This document shows positions 18,282 through 27,161 of a stretch of 59,660 nucleotides of DNA, piece after piece. The position numbers and the translations under genes are program-made. Under the pieces are notes generated by a model, which was given only the letters and a program-made list of their open reading frames with translations, was not told where the DNA came from and searched no databases. The stretch lies in assembly GCA_019637635.1 (NCBI GenBank), contig JAHBVI010000034.1, forward strand, positions 1 through 59,660, written 5' to 3'. Numbering within the stretch: the first letter of the stretch is position 1; every line of letters starts with the position of its first letter. Source of the DNA: Anaerolineae bacterium (lineage in GTDB: Bacteria; Chloroflexota; Anaerolineae; Promineifilales; Promineifilaceae).

Positions 18282-18311
18282 AAAAAAACCGCCCCCCGTT
18301 TTGGGAGCGGC
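18282..18311 (-). terminator. Rho-independent terminator of tRNA-Lys
   Basis: On the minus strand an 8-bp stem (CCGCTCCC with GGGGGCGG, one G-U pair) is followed by seven T residues (18282-18288), directly after the tRNA 3' end. Confidence 0.75.
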
Positions 18312-18319
18312 TCGGTGCA

Positions 18320-18392
18320 TGACCCCGGAAGGACTCGAACCTTCAACCTCGGCATTAAGAGTGCCCTGCTCTGCCAATTGAGCTACGGGGCC
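18320..18392 (-). tRNA. tRNA-Lys (anticodon CTT)
   Basis: A 73-base cloverleaf on the minus strand. The acceptor stem GGCCCCG pairs with CGGGGTC (one G-T pair) plus discriminator A. The D arm is GCTC...GAGC. The anticodon loop CTCTTAA gives anticodon CTT. The T arm is GAAGG-TTCGAGT-CCTTC. The anticodon stem has one G-G mismatch at its outer pair. CCA is not encoded. Confidence 0.93.
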
Positions 18393-18412
18393 TTTTCAGT
18401 CAGGCGAGGCGA

Positions 18413-18441
18413 ATTATACAAAGGTTTAAGGTAAAAACCAA
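18413..18441 (-). promoter_or_regulatory. Promoter of tRNA-Lys
   Basis: On the minus strand, TTGGTT (-35) is separated by 17 bases from TATAAT (-10, 18413-18418). The predicted start is about 12-14 bases before the mature tRNA 5' end at 18392. Confidence 0.7.
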
Positions 18442-18442
18442 G

Positions 18443-18469
18443 TTGACAAAACCGGCCAAATGTTCTAAT
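18443..18469 (+). promoter_or_regulatory. Probable promoter of the recombinase-like gene
   Basis: A perfect -35 box TTGACA (18443-18448) with TCTAAT at 18464-18469. The spacing of 15 is short; an alternative -10 begins at 18466. Confidence 0.45.
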
Positions 18470-18490
18470 CTACTCCTGTCTATACGAAAA

Positions 18491-18566
18491 CACGAGAGTG
18501 ATGCAACTTGCAGAAGAGTATGCAACATGCAGGAGAGTGATGCAAGATGCAGGAGAGTGATGCAAG
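18491..18566 (+). repeat. 20-base tandem repeat in the leader of the recombinase-like gene
   Basis: About four imperfect copies of a 20-base unit containing GAGAGTGATGCAA and GCAG. Each unit holds a Shine-Dalgarno-like GGAG/GAG and an ATG. One 19-codon ORF (18501-18560) runs through it in the same frame as the main gene and stops six bases before ATG 18567. Confidence 0.7.
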
Positions 18567-19547
18567 ATGAGCGATAATTTGCAACAAACCTTAATTCCTG
18601 AAAGTGAACTTCCCCCGGCCGTAGGGCCGACGACGACGCCGGTTACGGCCGACGCCTCCATCCAGGCCGCGTTGGGTGCGTTTGAACAGCACATGCGCGA
18701 CGAGGGTTTTGCCTTGAACACCAGCAAAGCGTTCGCCAGCGACGTGCGGCTGTTGGGCAAATATCTGGGCATCGGCCAGCCCATCGGTCAGATTGGCACC
18801 AAAGATTTGAACGATTTTCTCGATTGGCTGCTGTATGAGCGCGGCGTACCGTGCAGTCCCAAATCGTATGCCCGGCGGGTGACGACCCTGAAGGTGTTTT
18901 TTGCCTGGTTGAAGGAATGTGGCGCGCTGATGGATGATCCGGCAACGGCCGTTATCCAACACAGCGTGCGCAGCCCTCTCCCCACCCTGCCCACCGAGGC
19001 TGACATCGAAAATGCCCTGGCCGTTTCCCAACGGCTGCGCCAGGGCGAAGGACTACACCCTGGCGCAGAGGGGCGCAAACCAGACGCCCGCCCCCATTTG
19101 CTGCTGACCCTGCTGCTCAAAACCGGCATCAAAAAGGGGGAAGCGATGACCATGGTGCCCAACCACATTGACCGCAGCAATCCCGATGAACCCATGCTGT
19201 TTGTGCGCTACGCCAATCCCCGCCTGCGCTACAAAGAGCGCCGCCTGCCGCTTGATCCCGAATGGCTGGATGTGCTGGACGAATACTTGCCCCAATACAA
19301 CCCATCAGATACCATCTTCACCTGCACCGCCCGCAATCTGGAATACGTCCTCAGCGATATAGGCACAGAAGCAGGATTGGCGCAAGGGATGTTGTCGTTT
19401 GAGAATTTACGCTGGTTCAGCGCCCTGCAAGACCTTAAAGCGGGCGAAGAGCCGGACGAAATTCGCCAAAAACTGGGCCTGTCCAAAATCACCTGGCGTG
19501 AAACCAAAGCGAAATTGGAACAGTTAGCCAAAGGCAACAATCCTTAA
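18567..19547 (+). CDS. Tyrosine-recombinase-like protein with degenerate active site
   Basis: A 326-residue protein with the Xer/phage integrase plan: a SAM-like DNA-binding domain (about 32-130, FEQHMRDEGFALNTSKAF, LLGKYLGIGQP, RRVTTLKVFFAWL) and a catalytic-like domain (about 140-325). The usual catalytic arginine region (TGLRxxE) reads TGIKKGEAM, with Lys for Arg. The H-x-x-R box reads FENLRWF, keeping Arg but not His. No clear nucleophilic Tyr is found near the C-terminus (KLGLSKITWRETKAKL). It therefore probably binds DNA without cutting it. It lies divergent to tRNA-Lys, a classic integrase neighbourhood, but no att duplication was seen. The repeated leader upstream is unusual. Confidence 0.75.
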   Translation: MSDNLQQTLIPESELPPAVGPTTTPVTADASIQAALGAFEQHMRDEGFALNTSKAFASDVRLLGKYLGIGQPIGQIGTKDLNDFLDWLLYERGVPCSPKSYARRVTTLKVFFAWLKECGALMDDPATAVIQHSVRSPLPTLPTEADIENALAVSQRLRQGEGLHPGAEGRKPDARPHLLLTLLLKTGIKKGEAMTMVPNHIDRSNPDEPMLFVRYANPRLRYKERRLPLDPEWLDVLDEYLPQYNPSDTIFTCTARNLEYVLSDIGTEAGLAQGMLSFENLRWFSALQDLKAGEEPDEIRQKLGLSKITWRETKAKLEQLAKGNNP

Positions 19548-19611
19548 TCTTTTAAGCAGAGTTCACGGGCAGCCGCCCACTACCATGATAAAATTGCAGG
19601 CTCTACAGGAT

Positions 19612-19698
19612 TTCATGGGGTTCGACGTGACGAGTGATGCGTTAGGTCTCTCTGGTCACGCATCACTCGCCACGCATCACGGCCTGTCAACCCCATGA
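19612..19698. repeat. Nested palindrome with CGTGATG-family array core
   Basis: An outer inverted repeat (TCATGGGGTTCGAC near 19613 and its near-complement near 19686) encloses an inverted array of GTGATGCG-like words (19625-19680). Confidence 0.7.
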
Positions 19699-19714
19699 GT
19701 CCCCAAAGAGTCAC

Positions 19715-19750
19715 AATTTCATAATTCATCCTTCATAATTCATAATTTCT
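19715..19750. repeat. ATTCATA-family leader block upstream of GH4 gene
   Basis: CATAATTCATCCTTCATAAT-type array directly before AGAGG and the ATG at 19763. Almost the same block precedes moxR at 7144-7185. Confidence 0.85.
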
Positions 19751-19762
19751 AGAGGAAAAACT

Positions 19763-21076
19763 ATGCCTAAAATTACCTTTCTCGGCGCGGGCAGCACGGT
19801 GTTTGCCAAAAACCTGCTCGGCGACATTCTCAGTTTTCCCGAACTGGCCGAATCTCATATTGTGCTGCATGATATTGACCAAGAGCGGATGCGCACCAGC
19901 GAGATTGTGGCCCACAAAGTGGCGCAGGCCGTGAATGCCCGGCCAACTGTAACCACGACATTGGATCGACGGGCGGCGTTGGATGGGGCCGACTACGCCA
20001 TTTGCATGATTCAGGTGGCCGGATACAAACCGGGCACGGTCATTGATTTTGAAATCCCCAAGAAATACGGCCTGCGCCAGACCATTGCCGATACGCTGGG
20101 CATTGGCGGCATCATGCGTGGGCTGCGTACCATTCCGGTGCTTCTGGAAATGTGCGCGGACATGGAAGAGTTGTGCCCGGACGTGACCTTTCTCAACTAC
20201 GTGAACCCCATGGCCATGAACTGCTGGGCCATCGGCGAGGCCAGCACCATTCAGACGGTGGGGCTGTGCCACAGCGTGCAGGGCACGGCGCACCAACTGG
20301 CGCGTGACCTGCAAATTCCATATGACGAAATTAACTATTTGTGCGCGGGCATTAACCATATGGCCTTTTACCTGACGTTTGAACATGTAACCAGCAACGG
20401 CCGTACCGACCTCTACCCCGCGCTGCATCAGGTGTTTGCCGACGGCCGTGTCCCTGACTGGAATCGCGTCCGCTACGAAATGCTGCAACGCCTGGGCTAC
20501 TTCGTCACCGAATCCAGTGAACATTTCAGCGAATACACCCCCTGGTTCATCAAGCGTGACCGCCCCGACCTGATCGAAAAGTTCAACATCCCCCTGGATG
20601 AATACATCACCCGCTGCGAAAACCAGATCGCCGCCTGGGACCAGATGCGGGACATCTTTGAAGCCGAAGACATTCCCCTGGCGGTGGAGCGCAGCCATGA
20701 ATACGGCTCGCTCATCATCCACAGCATGGAAACGGGCCAACCGCGTGTCATCTATGGCAACGTACCTAACTATGGCCTGATTGACAATCTGCCCGCCGGC
20801 TGCTGCGTGGAAGTGCCCTGCCTGGTAGACCGCAACGGCATCCAGCCCACGCAAATTGGCAGCCTGCCGCCCCATCTGGCGGCGCTGATGCAAACGAACA
20901 TCAACGTGCAGGCGCTCACCGTCGAAGCCGCCCTCACCGGCAAACGCGAACACATCTACCACGCCGCCATGCTCGACCCGCACACCGCCGCCGAACTCTC
21001 CCTCGACCAGATTTGGGCGCTGGTGGATGATTTGATTGCGGCGCACGGCGAGTGGCTGCCGAATTATGAATTATGA
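19763..21076 (+). CDS. GH4 family alpha-galactosidase (NAD+/Mn2+ dependent)
   Basis: A 437-residue member of glycoside hydrolase family 4, which cleaves glycosides by an NAD+-dependent oxidation/elimination mechanism with a divalent metal. The Rossmann start ITFLGAGSTVFAKNLLGDI binds NAD+. The metal-binding signature appears as NYVNPMAMN and GLCHSVQG (Cys and His ligands), followed by AGINHMAFYL. These fit the alpha-galactosidase (MelA/AglA-like) branch better than the 6-phosphoglucosidase branch. galT two genes downstream suggests galactoside breakdown and galactose-1-P use. The C-terminal residues NYEL and the stop codon are encoded by the heptamer array beginning at 21061. Confidence 0.9.
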   Translation: MPKITFLGAGSTVFAKNLLGDILSFPELAESHIVLHDIDQERMRTSEIVAHKVAQAVNARPTVTTTLDRRAALDGADYAICMIQVAGYKPGTVIDFEIPKKYGLRQTIADTLGIGGIMRGLRTIPVLLEMCADMEELCPDVTFLNYVNPMAMNCWAIGEASTIQTVGLCHSVQGTAHQLARDLQIPYDEINYLCAGINHMAFYLTFEHVTSNGRTDLYPALHQVFADGRVPDWNRVRYEMLQRLGYFVTESSEHFSEYTPWFIKRDRPDLIEKFNIPLDEYITRCENQIAAWDQMRDIFEAEDIPLAVERSHEYGSLIIHSMETGQPRVIYGNVPNYGLIDNLPAGCCVEVPCLVDRNGIQPTQIGSLPPHLAALMQTNINVQALTVEAALTGKREHIYHAAMLDPHTAAELSLDQIWALVDDLIAAHGEWLPNYEL

Positions 21077-21097
21077 ATTAGGAATTATGAAGGGAAG
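21061..21097. repeat. ATTCATA-family array, left flank of the S23 gene
   Basis: Tandem ATTATGA/ATTAGGA words that form the last codons and stop of the GH4 gene and end 12 bases before the S23 start. Confidence 0.85.
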
Positions 21098-21108
21098 ATG
21101 CCAGAAGG

Positions 21109-21451
21109 ATGCCGGAATATGATTTGCGGCAGCGGACGAAGAGTTTTGCGCTCAGGATTATTCGGCTTTAAACCGCTTTGCCCAAGAGTGAGGAGGCGCA
21201 AGTTATTGGCAAACAAGTTTTGCGTTCGGCAACTTCGGTTGGCTCCAACTATCGTGAAGCGTACCGCGCTCGTTCTGACGCCGAGTTTCTATCCAAAATG
21301 GGCGATTGCCTGAAAGAATTGGATGAAACCGCCTTTTGGCTGGAACTCCTGATTGAAGCCAATATCATGTCAGCCAACCAAATCACTTCCCTACTCGATG
21401 AAACTGACCAACTCATCGCCATCTTCACCACCATAGTCAAGAAGAAAAGGA

Positions 21452-21459
<8 letters not shown>
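21109..21459 (+). pseudogene. Four-helix-bundle (S23/IVP family) gene with in-frame stop
   Basis: The reading frame from ATG 21109 gives MPEYDLRQRTKSFALRIIRL, then TAA (21169-21171), then TALPKSEEAQVIGKQVLRSATSVGSNYREAYRA in the same frame. Together this is the normal S23 / 23S-rRNA-intervening-sequence protein pattern, in which a Tyr codon at the TAA position would be typical; a single base change explains it. A shorter product of 93 residues could start at TTG 21178. The family forms small four-helix bundles, is encoded inside 23S rRNA intervening sequences of some bacteria, and includes the accessory protein of diversity-generating retroelements. Both sides are bracketed by ATTCATA-family arrays, and the last codons (RMN) come from the right-hand array. 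Confidence 0.8.
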
Positions 21460-22698
<1,239 letters not shown>

Positions 22699-22704
22699 GA
22701 GCTT

Positions 22705-23433
22705 ATGAATACTGAACAGAGCTTTTCCCATGCTGTTATTGAGCAACTTGGATACTATGTTTACCTGTTAATCGATCCCGAAACCAATCGCGTGTTTTAC
22801 GTTGGCAAAGGAATAGGAAATCGCATCTTTAATCACCTCAACCGTGCGCTCATTTCTCCAAAAGAAACTGACAAGCTGGATACGATTCGTGCCATCCAAC
22901 AAAAGGGACTACACGTCAAACATTCGATTCACAGGCATGGCCTGACTGAGAAAGAGGCCTTTGAAGTAGAAGCGTCCCTGATTGACTTCATTGGGCTTCA
23001 AGAATTGACCAATAAAGTTGGCGGCCATAAATCTCATTTTCGAGGGCAAATGACTGTTGCGGAAGTAGTAGCTCTCTACGATGCACCCAGGATTGAAATT
23101 CAAGAGCCTGCCTTACTCATCATCGTAAACAAACTGTTCCATCGTAGTATAGATGAGGAACGTCTTTATGAAATCACACGAGGCAATTGGGTGGTAGGAA
23201 GTCGTCGTCAAAAAGCCAGATACGCATTTGCTGTTTATAATGGCATCGTGCGCCAGGTCTATCAAATACATAAGTGGCATCCAGTTAGGGCCAGAGACCC
23301 TCAGCAAAAAACACAACAACGGTGGCGCTTTGAGGGGATTGTGGCCGAGGAACTCCAGCATTACGTTGGTGGAAATGTTGAACTTTATATTGTATTAGGG
23401 GCACAGAACCCCATAAGGTATGTCAATTGTTGA
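22705..23433 (+). CDS. LEM-3/ANKLE1-type GIY-YIG domain protein
   Basis: A 242-residue protein. The first ~100 residues carry a GIY-YIG nuclease pattern: GYYVYLLIDPETNRVFYVGKG (the two Tyr-containing strands), NRIFNHL with the conserved Arg, and a Glu in EAFEVEASLIDF, matching the LEM-3/ANKLE1-like subgroup. The C-terminal half (about 130-242, with VVGSRRQKARYAFAVYNGIVRQVYQIHKW) resembles regions seen in other bacterial GIY-YIG proteins and may bind DNA. It starts six bases after galT. Codon use is less GC-rich than in its neighbours, which fits acquisition. Biological target unknown: repair, restriction or mobile-element use are all possible. Confidence 0.75.
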   Translation: MNTEQSFSHAVIEQLGYYVYLLIDPETNRVFYVGKGIGNRIFNHLNRALISPKETDKLDTIRAIQQKGLHVKHSIHRHGLTEKEAFEVEASLIDFIGLQELTNKVGGHKSHFRGQMTVAEVVALYDAPRIEIQEPALLIIVNKLFHRSIDEERLYEITRGNWVVGSRRQKARYAFAVYNGIVRQVYQIHKWHPVRARDPQQKTQQRWRFEGIVAEELQHYVGGNVELYIVLGAQNPIRYVNC

Positions 23434-23445
23434 GGCTAAAGTCTT

Positions 23446-24207
23446 ATGGCTCTGATACATTGTGATTTTTATTCGGAAATCTTGAACCTCAGTTGCAGCA
23501 TGGTGGTGGTGCTCCCGCAACGGCCGTACCCCACTATCACCGCCTCCCCTCCCCCAAAATTCCCCACCCTCTACCTGCTGCACGGCCTGTCCGACGACCA
23601 CACCATCTGGCAGCGGCGCACCTCCATCGAACGGTACGCCGAAGAAAAGGGGATCGCCGTCGTCATGCCCGCCGTCCACCGCAGCTTCTACACCGACATG
23701 GTTTCCGGCCCCCGCTACTGGACCTACATCAGCGAAGAAGTGCCCGCCCGCGCCCGCGACATGTTCCCCCTCTCTCACAAGCGCGAAGATAATTTCGTCG
23801 CCGGGCTGTCCATGGGCGGCTACGGCGCGTTCAAACTGGCGCTGCGCCACCCGGAACGCTTCGCCGCCGCCGCCAGCCTTTCTGGCGCACTGGACATGGC
23901 CAACGTACACGACCCCGTCCTGGAACCCGAATTGCGCCTCATCTTCGGCGATCTGCACACCATCGCCGGCAGTGACAACGACCTCTTCCATCTGGCCGCC
24001 CAGGTCGCCCAATCCCCCGGCCCCAAACCCAGCCTCTTCCAATGGTGCGGCGCCGAAGACTTCCTCTACCCGGCCAACATCAAATTCCGCGACTTTGTAC
24101 GGCCGCTCGCCCTCAACTACACTTACAGCGAAGGCCCCGGCGACCACACCTGGGGCCATTGGGACACCCAAATCCAAAACGTCCTGAACTGGCTGCCACT
24201 ATCTTGA
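23446..24207 (+). CDS. Esterase D-type alpha/beta hydrolase
   Basis: A 253-residue hydrolase of the putative esterase family (PF00756; tributyrin esterase/EstA-like). The nucleophile elbow is GLSMGGYG (about 123-130), the oxyanion region LLHGLSDD, the acid is probably in WCGAEDFLY, and the catalytic His in GDHTWGHWD. There is no signal peptide, so it is cytoplasmic. Relatives hydrolyse short-chain acyl or acetyl esters, including those on sugars; the nearby GH4/galT genes would fit deacetylation of oligosaccharides. ATG 23446 follows the GIY-YIG stop by twelve bases. Confidence 0.88.
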   Translation: MALIHCDFYSEILNLSCSMVVVLPQRPYPTITASPPPKFPTLYLLHGLSDDHTIWQRRTSIERYAEEKGIAVVMPAVHRSFYTDMVSGPRYWTYISEEVPARARDMFPLSHKREDNFVAGLSMGGYGAFKLALRHPERFAAAASLSGALDMANVHDPVLEPELRLIFGDLHTIAGSDNDLFHLAAQVAQSPGPKPSLFQWCGAEDFLYPANIKFRDFVRPLALNYTYSEGPGDHTWGHWDTQIQNVLNWLPLS

Positions 24208-24245
24208 GTGTATGTCTGGAAAGGCCGTCACTTCCGCCGTAATAA

Positions 24246-24305
24246 GTCATTCCCGCGAAGGCGGGAATCCAGATAGGGATGGATGCCTGCCTCCGCAGGC
24301 ATGAC
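24246..24305. repeat. REP-like hairpin pair upstream of GIY-YIG gene
   Basis: Hairpin A (arms ATTCCCGC 24249-24256 / GCGGGAAT 24261-24268) and hairpin B (arms ATGCCTGC 24283-24290 / GCAGGCAT 24295-24302). The reverse complement of B aligns with A base for base, with paired compensatory changes, so they are one family in opposite orientations. Confidence 0.88.
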
Positions 24306-24323
24306 AGTAGCGTAGGAGGACAG

Positions 24324-24611
24324 ATGAAAACCTTTTTCGTCTACATCATGGCCAGCAAAAAGAATGGCACACTATATATCGGTATGACCAACAACTTGGT
24401 TCGCCGGGTATATGAGCACAAGAACAATGTGAATGAGGGCTTCACAAAAAAATATGGTGTACACAGGCTGGTCTACTTTGAGCCGATAGAAGATGCAAGG
24501 GCGGCTATTATCAGAGAGAAGCAGATGAAGAAGTGGAAAAGGGAATGGAAGATTAATCTGATTGAGAAGGATAATCCTGATTGGATTGATTTGTATGAAA
24601 GCCTATTGTGA
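24324..24611 (+). CDS. GIY-YIG nuclease, UPF0213/YhbQ-like
   Basis: A 95-residue single-domain protein. VYIMASKKNGTLYIGMTNNL carries both GIY-YIG strands. The catalytic Arg follows in RRVYEH and the metal-binding Glu lies in the REKQMKKWKREWK helix. The length is normal for the stand-alone family. The start at ATG 24324 follows GTAGGAGGA. The gene is embedded in REP-like hairpins: one inverted pair upstream and five hairpins downstream. Family members are common but mostly uncharacterised. Here the association suggests the nuclease and the hairpins spread together, as tyrosine transposases do with REPs; this is inference. Confidence 0.88.
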   Translation: MKTFFVYIMASKKNGTLYIGMTNNLVRRVYEHKNNVNEGFTKKYGVHRLVYFEPIEDARAAIIREKQMKKWKREWKINLIEKDNPDWIDLYESLL

Positions 24612-24808
24612 AGGGAGTGGATGCCTGCCTCCGCAGGCATGACAGAACAACGCGATTGTCATTCCCGCGAAGGCGGGAATCCATCTTACTGAGCAATGGA
24701 TACCCACCTGCCCAAGCGTGACAGAATCACACAATCGTCATTATCCCATTCCGCGAATGCGGGAATCCACAAGGGAGTGAATGCCTGCCTGCGCAGGCAT
24801 GACAAGGA
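24612..24808. repeat. Array of five alternating REP-like hairpins downstream of GIY-YIG gene
   Basis: Order: B (24619-24645), A (24659-24684), degenerate B (about 24696-24722), degenerate A (about 24739-24770), B (24779-24803). A and B are the same hairpin in opposite orientation. The rest of the gap up to the homospermidine synthase gene shows nothing else. Confidence 0.85.
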
Positions 24809-24865
24809 GGGCGACCCACGCTACACTTCCATTTTGCGAATATACAAGGAGACAACTGAAGAGAG

Positions 24866-26311
24866 ATGAAGATTGAATTTAACGGCCGTATCCTGATTCT
24901 GGGTTGTGGCTCCGTGTCCCGGTGCTTCCAGCCCCTTTTACTGCGTCATTTTGATATGGACTTGCAGCGCGTTACCATCCTGGACTTTGCCGACCTGCGG
25001 GCGCTCATCCCCGATACGCTGGCGGCGGGTGTGCAGTACGTCCAGGCGCAAATCACGCCGGACAATCTGGCACAGTTGCTCGGCCAATTTGTTGGCCCCG
25101 GCGACTTGCTCATTGACCTGGCCTGGAACATTGACTGCGGCGAGATTGTGCAGTGGTGCCACGACCATCAGGTGTTGTACATCAACACCTCCATTGAACT
25201 GTGGGACCCGTATGAAGACGCGGCCAACATTCCCCCCGTAGACCGTACCCTGTATGTGCGGCACATGGCCCTGCGTGAGCGGGTGAAAGGGTGGTCGGAG
25301 CGGGGGGTAACGGCCGTAGTCGAACATGGCGCCAACCCCGGCCTCGTCAGCCATTGGGTCAAGGTCGCCCTCACCGACATCGCCACCGAGATGCTGCGGC
25401 GCGGCCTGGGCGACCGGGCGGTGCTGGAACAGGCATTGGCCGACCGCCAATACGCCCAACTGGCCATGTTAAGCGGCGTCAAGGTCATCCACATCTCCGA
25501 ACGGGATACCCAGATTGGCAACCAGCCCAAAGAAGTGAACGAATTTGTCAACACCTGGTCGGTGGAAGGATTCCGCGAAGAAGGGGTGGCCCCGGCAGAG
25601 ATGGGTTGGGGCACCCACGAACGCCGCCTGCCGCCCGGCGCGCACACGCACAGCTACGGCCCCGGCAACCAGATTTGCCTGGCGCAAATGGGCATCAACA
25701 CCTGGGTGCGCTCCTGGGTGCCGCTGCACGGCGAAATCCTGGGCATGGTCGTCCGGCACGGCGAAGCGTTCACCATCAGCGACCATCTGACGGTGTGGGA
25801 CGGGCCAAAACCGCTCTACCGCCCCACCGTGCATTACGCCTACCTGCCCACCGACGCGGCCATCGCCTCCCTGCACGAACTGAAGATGCGCAACTTTGCC
25901 ATGCAGGACAAACAGCGCATTATGACCGACGAGATCATCAGCGGCATGGATGAATTGGGGGTGCTGCTGCTGGGCCATGCGCTCAACGGCTGGTGGGTGG
26001 GGTCACAACTGGACATCCACGAGACGCGCCGCCAGGTTCCCCACCAAAACGCGACCACGCTGCAAGTGGCCGCTTCCGTATTGGGCGCGGTCGCCTGGAT
26101 GATTCGCCACCCCAATGAGGGCGTCAATGTGCCCGACGATTTGCCGCATGAGGAAGTGTTGGCGGTGGCGAACCCGTATCTTGGCCCCTGCCCTTCGGTG
26201 CAAACAGATTGGACGCCGCTCAAGAACCGGGTGGATTTGTATGCCCGCTACGGCCGTCCGCGCCCCGCCGATGAAGATGTCTGGCAGTTTGAGACGTTTC
26301 TGGCTCTGTAG
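24866..26311 (+). CDS. Homospermidine synthase
   Basis: A 481-residue NAD+-dependent enzyme that makes sym-homospermidine from putrescine (or putrescine plus spermidine). It begins with a Rossmann fold (RILILGCGSVSRCFQPLLLRHF) of the saccharopine-dehydrogenase type. Other family segments are DLAWNIDCGEIVQWC, YINTSIELWDPY, VVEHGANPGLVSHWVK and AEMGWGTHERRLP. The length fits the bacterial family. The enzyme is cytoplasmic. It stands alone behind the REP-like array, and its stop is followed by a hairpin shared with a convergent gene. Confidence 0.93.
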   Translation: MKIEFNGRILILGCGSVSRCFQPLLLRHFDMDLQRVTILDFADLRALIPDTLAAGVQYVQAQITPDNLAQLLGQFVGPGDLLIDLAWNIDCGEIVQWCHDHQVLYINTSIELWDPYEDAANIPPVDRTLYVRHMALRERVKGWSERGVTAVVEHGANPGLVSHWVKVALTDIATEMLRRGLGDRAVLEQALADRQYAQLAMLSGVKVIHISERDTQIGNQPKEVNEFVNTWSVEGFREEGVAPAEMGWGTHERRLPPGAHTHSYGPGNQICLAQMGINTWVRSWVPLHGEILGMVVRHGEAFTISDHLTVWDGPKPLYRPTVHYAYLPTDAAIASLHELKMRNFAMQDKQRIMTDEIISGMDELGVLLLGHALNGWWVGSQLDIHETRRQVPHQNATTLQVAASVLGAVAWMIRHPNEGVNVPDDLPHEEVLAVANPYLGPCPSVQTDWTPLKNRVDLYARYGRPRPADEDVWQFETFLAL

Positions 26312-26315
26312 GCGA

Positions 26316-26349
26316 AAACCTGGTAGGTCTTTGGAGACCTGTCAGGTTT
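26316..26349. terminator. Palindrome between convergent genes
   Basis: Arms of 15 bases (AGACCTG-TCAGGTTT type) with two non-Watson-Crick positions and a TTGG loop. Same family as the hairpins at 45126, 51409 and 53966. Probably a bidirectional terminator. Confidence 0.6.
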
Positions 26350-27103
26350 ATGATTGCGTCAGTCCTTTGGTTTTGACGTAAGTGCGGATGGGGGCGCCGG
26401 ACACGGCCGTCAACGACCGCCGCCAAACATCCTCCTCCACCCCAAACGGCTCGCCGCGAAAGCGGTGATCATTCTTGCGGATAAACTCCTCGGACTGTTC
26501 ATGCAGCCGCTGCCACACCGTTTGCTGCGCTGCTACCAGCGCCGTCAGCGCCGGGCCGGGCAGCCCGTCGGCCAATACCTGGCGAAAGTGGTTCAGGCAA
26601 AGGCCATCGGAGGCGGCATAAGCCGTAAATAATTCGTTGTCTGGGGCCAGATGTTGGTGCAGGGTACGGCCGTAATGCGCCAACATCTCCGCTTCATTCA
26701 CACAGACCGGGCACTCCGCCTGGGGGGAAAGGTCGGCCACGAGTTTTTGTACGGCCGTGTGGCTCACCTTCACATTAGCCCGCCGCAGCAGGTTACGTGT
26801 AACCGAGGCTCCTGCCTGCTCCACCGGGTTTGCCGCCAGCGTCCGCATGAGTACCTTGAGGACGCCATCCATCATAATGGTCACGCCCAACGCCCCACCG
26901 GCGCGGATGAGCAGGTCGGCATGAGGCTGGCAGTAGCCCCGCGCCGCGTTCAGTTGTTCGCGGGTGGGCACGTCGTTCACCCCCTCATACAAAATGCTAT
27001 CCATCAGCCTGTCCGCGCTCACCGCCAGCAGGCGGCACATGGCGCAGCCCGGTTCGGCAAAGGCTTCCAAAAGATCGTGGTAGTAGGGGATTCTTCCTGC
27101 CAT
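26348..27103 (-). CDS. DUF6062-like Cys-rich protein
   Basis: A 251-residue protein with regularly placed CxxC and C/H pairs: PGCAMCRLL (about 18-26), RGYCQPHADLL (about 55-65), CPVCVNEAEML (about 138-148) and GLCLNHFRQ (about 173-181). This pattern of two CxxC plus C-x-x-H pairs matches the DUF6062 family known mainly from Chloroflexota and Firmicutes, and suggests two metal sites in a duplicated helical fold. Function unknown. It starts downstream of the helicase gene (same strand) after an octamer array and may share its transcript. Confidence 0.65.
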   Translation of the reverse strand: MAGRIPYYHDLLEAFAEPGCAMCRLLAVSADRLMDSILYEGVNDVPTREQLNAARGYCQPHADLLIRAGGALGVTIMMDGVLKVLMRTLAANPVEQAGASVTRNLLRRANVKVSHTAVQKLVADLSPQAECPVCVNEAEMLAHYGRTLHQHLAPDNELFTAYAASDGLCLNHFRQVLADGLPGPALTALVAAQQTVWQRLHEQSEEFIRKNDHRFRGEPFGVEEDVWRRSLTAVSGAPIRTYVKTKGLTQS

Positions 27104-27105
27104 TT

Positions 27106-27161
27106 GTAATTGGACAATTGGGTAATTGGGTAATTACGTAATTACCCAATTACCTAATTAC
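27106..27161. repeat. GGGTAATT-family octamer array
   Basis: Seven consecutive 8-base words beginning AATT (AATTGGAC, AATTGGGT twice, AATTACGT, AATTACCC, AATTACCT, AATTACAC). The array is self-complementary about its centre and contains the helicase stop codon. Confidence 0.85.

Noticed and set aside
18320..19547. Prophage or integrative element at tRNA-Lys
   Set aside because: The recombinase-like protein lacks catalytic residues, no duplicated tRNA end was seen, and following genes are metabolic.
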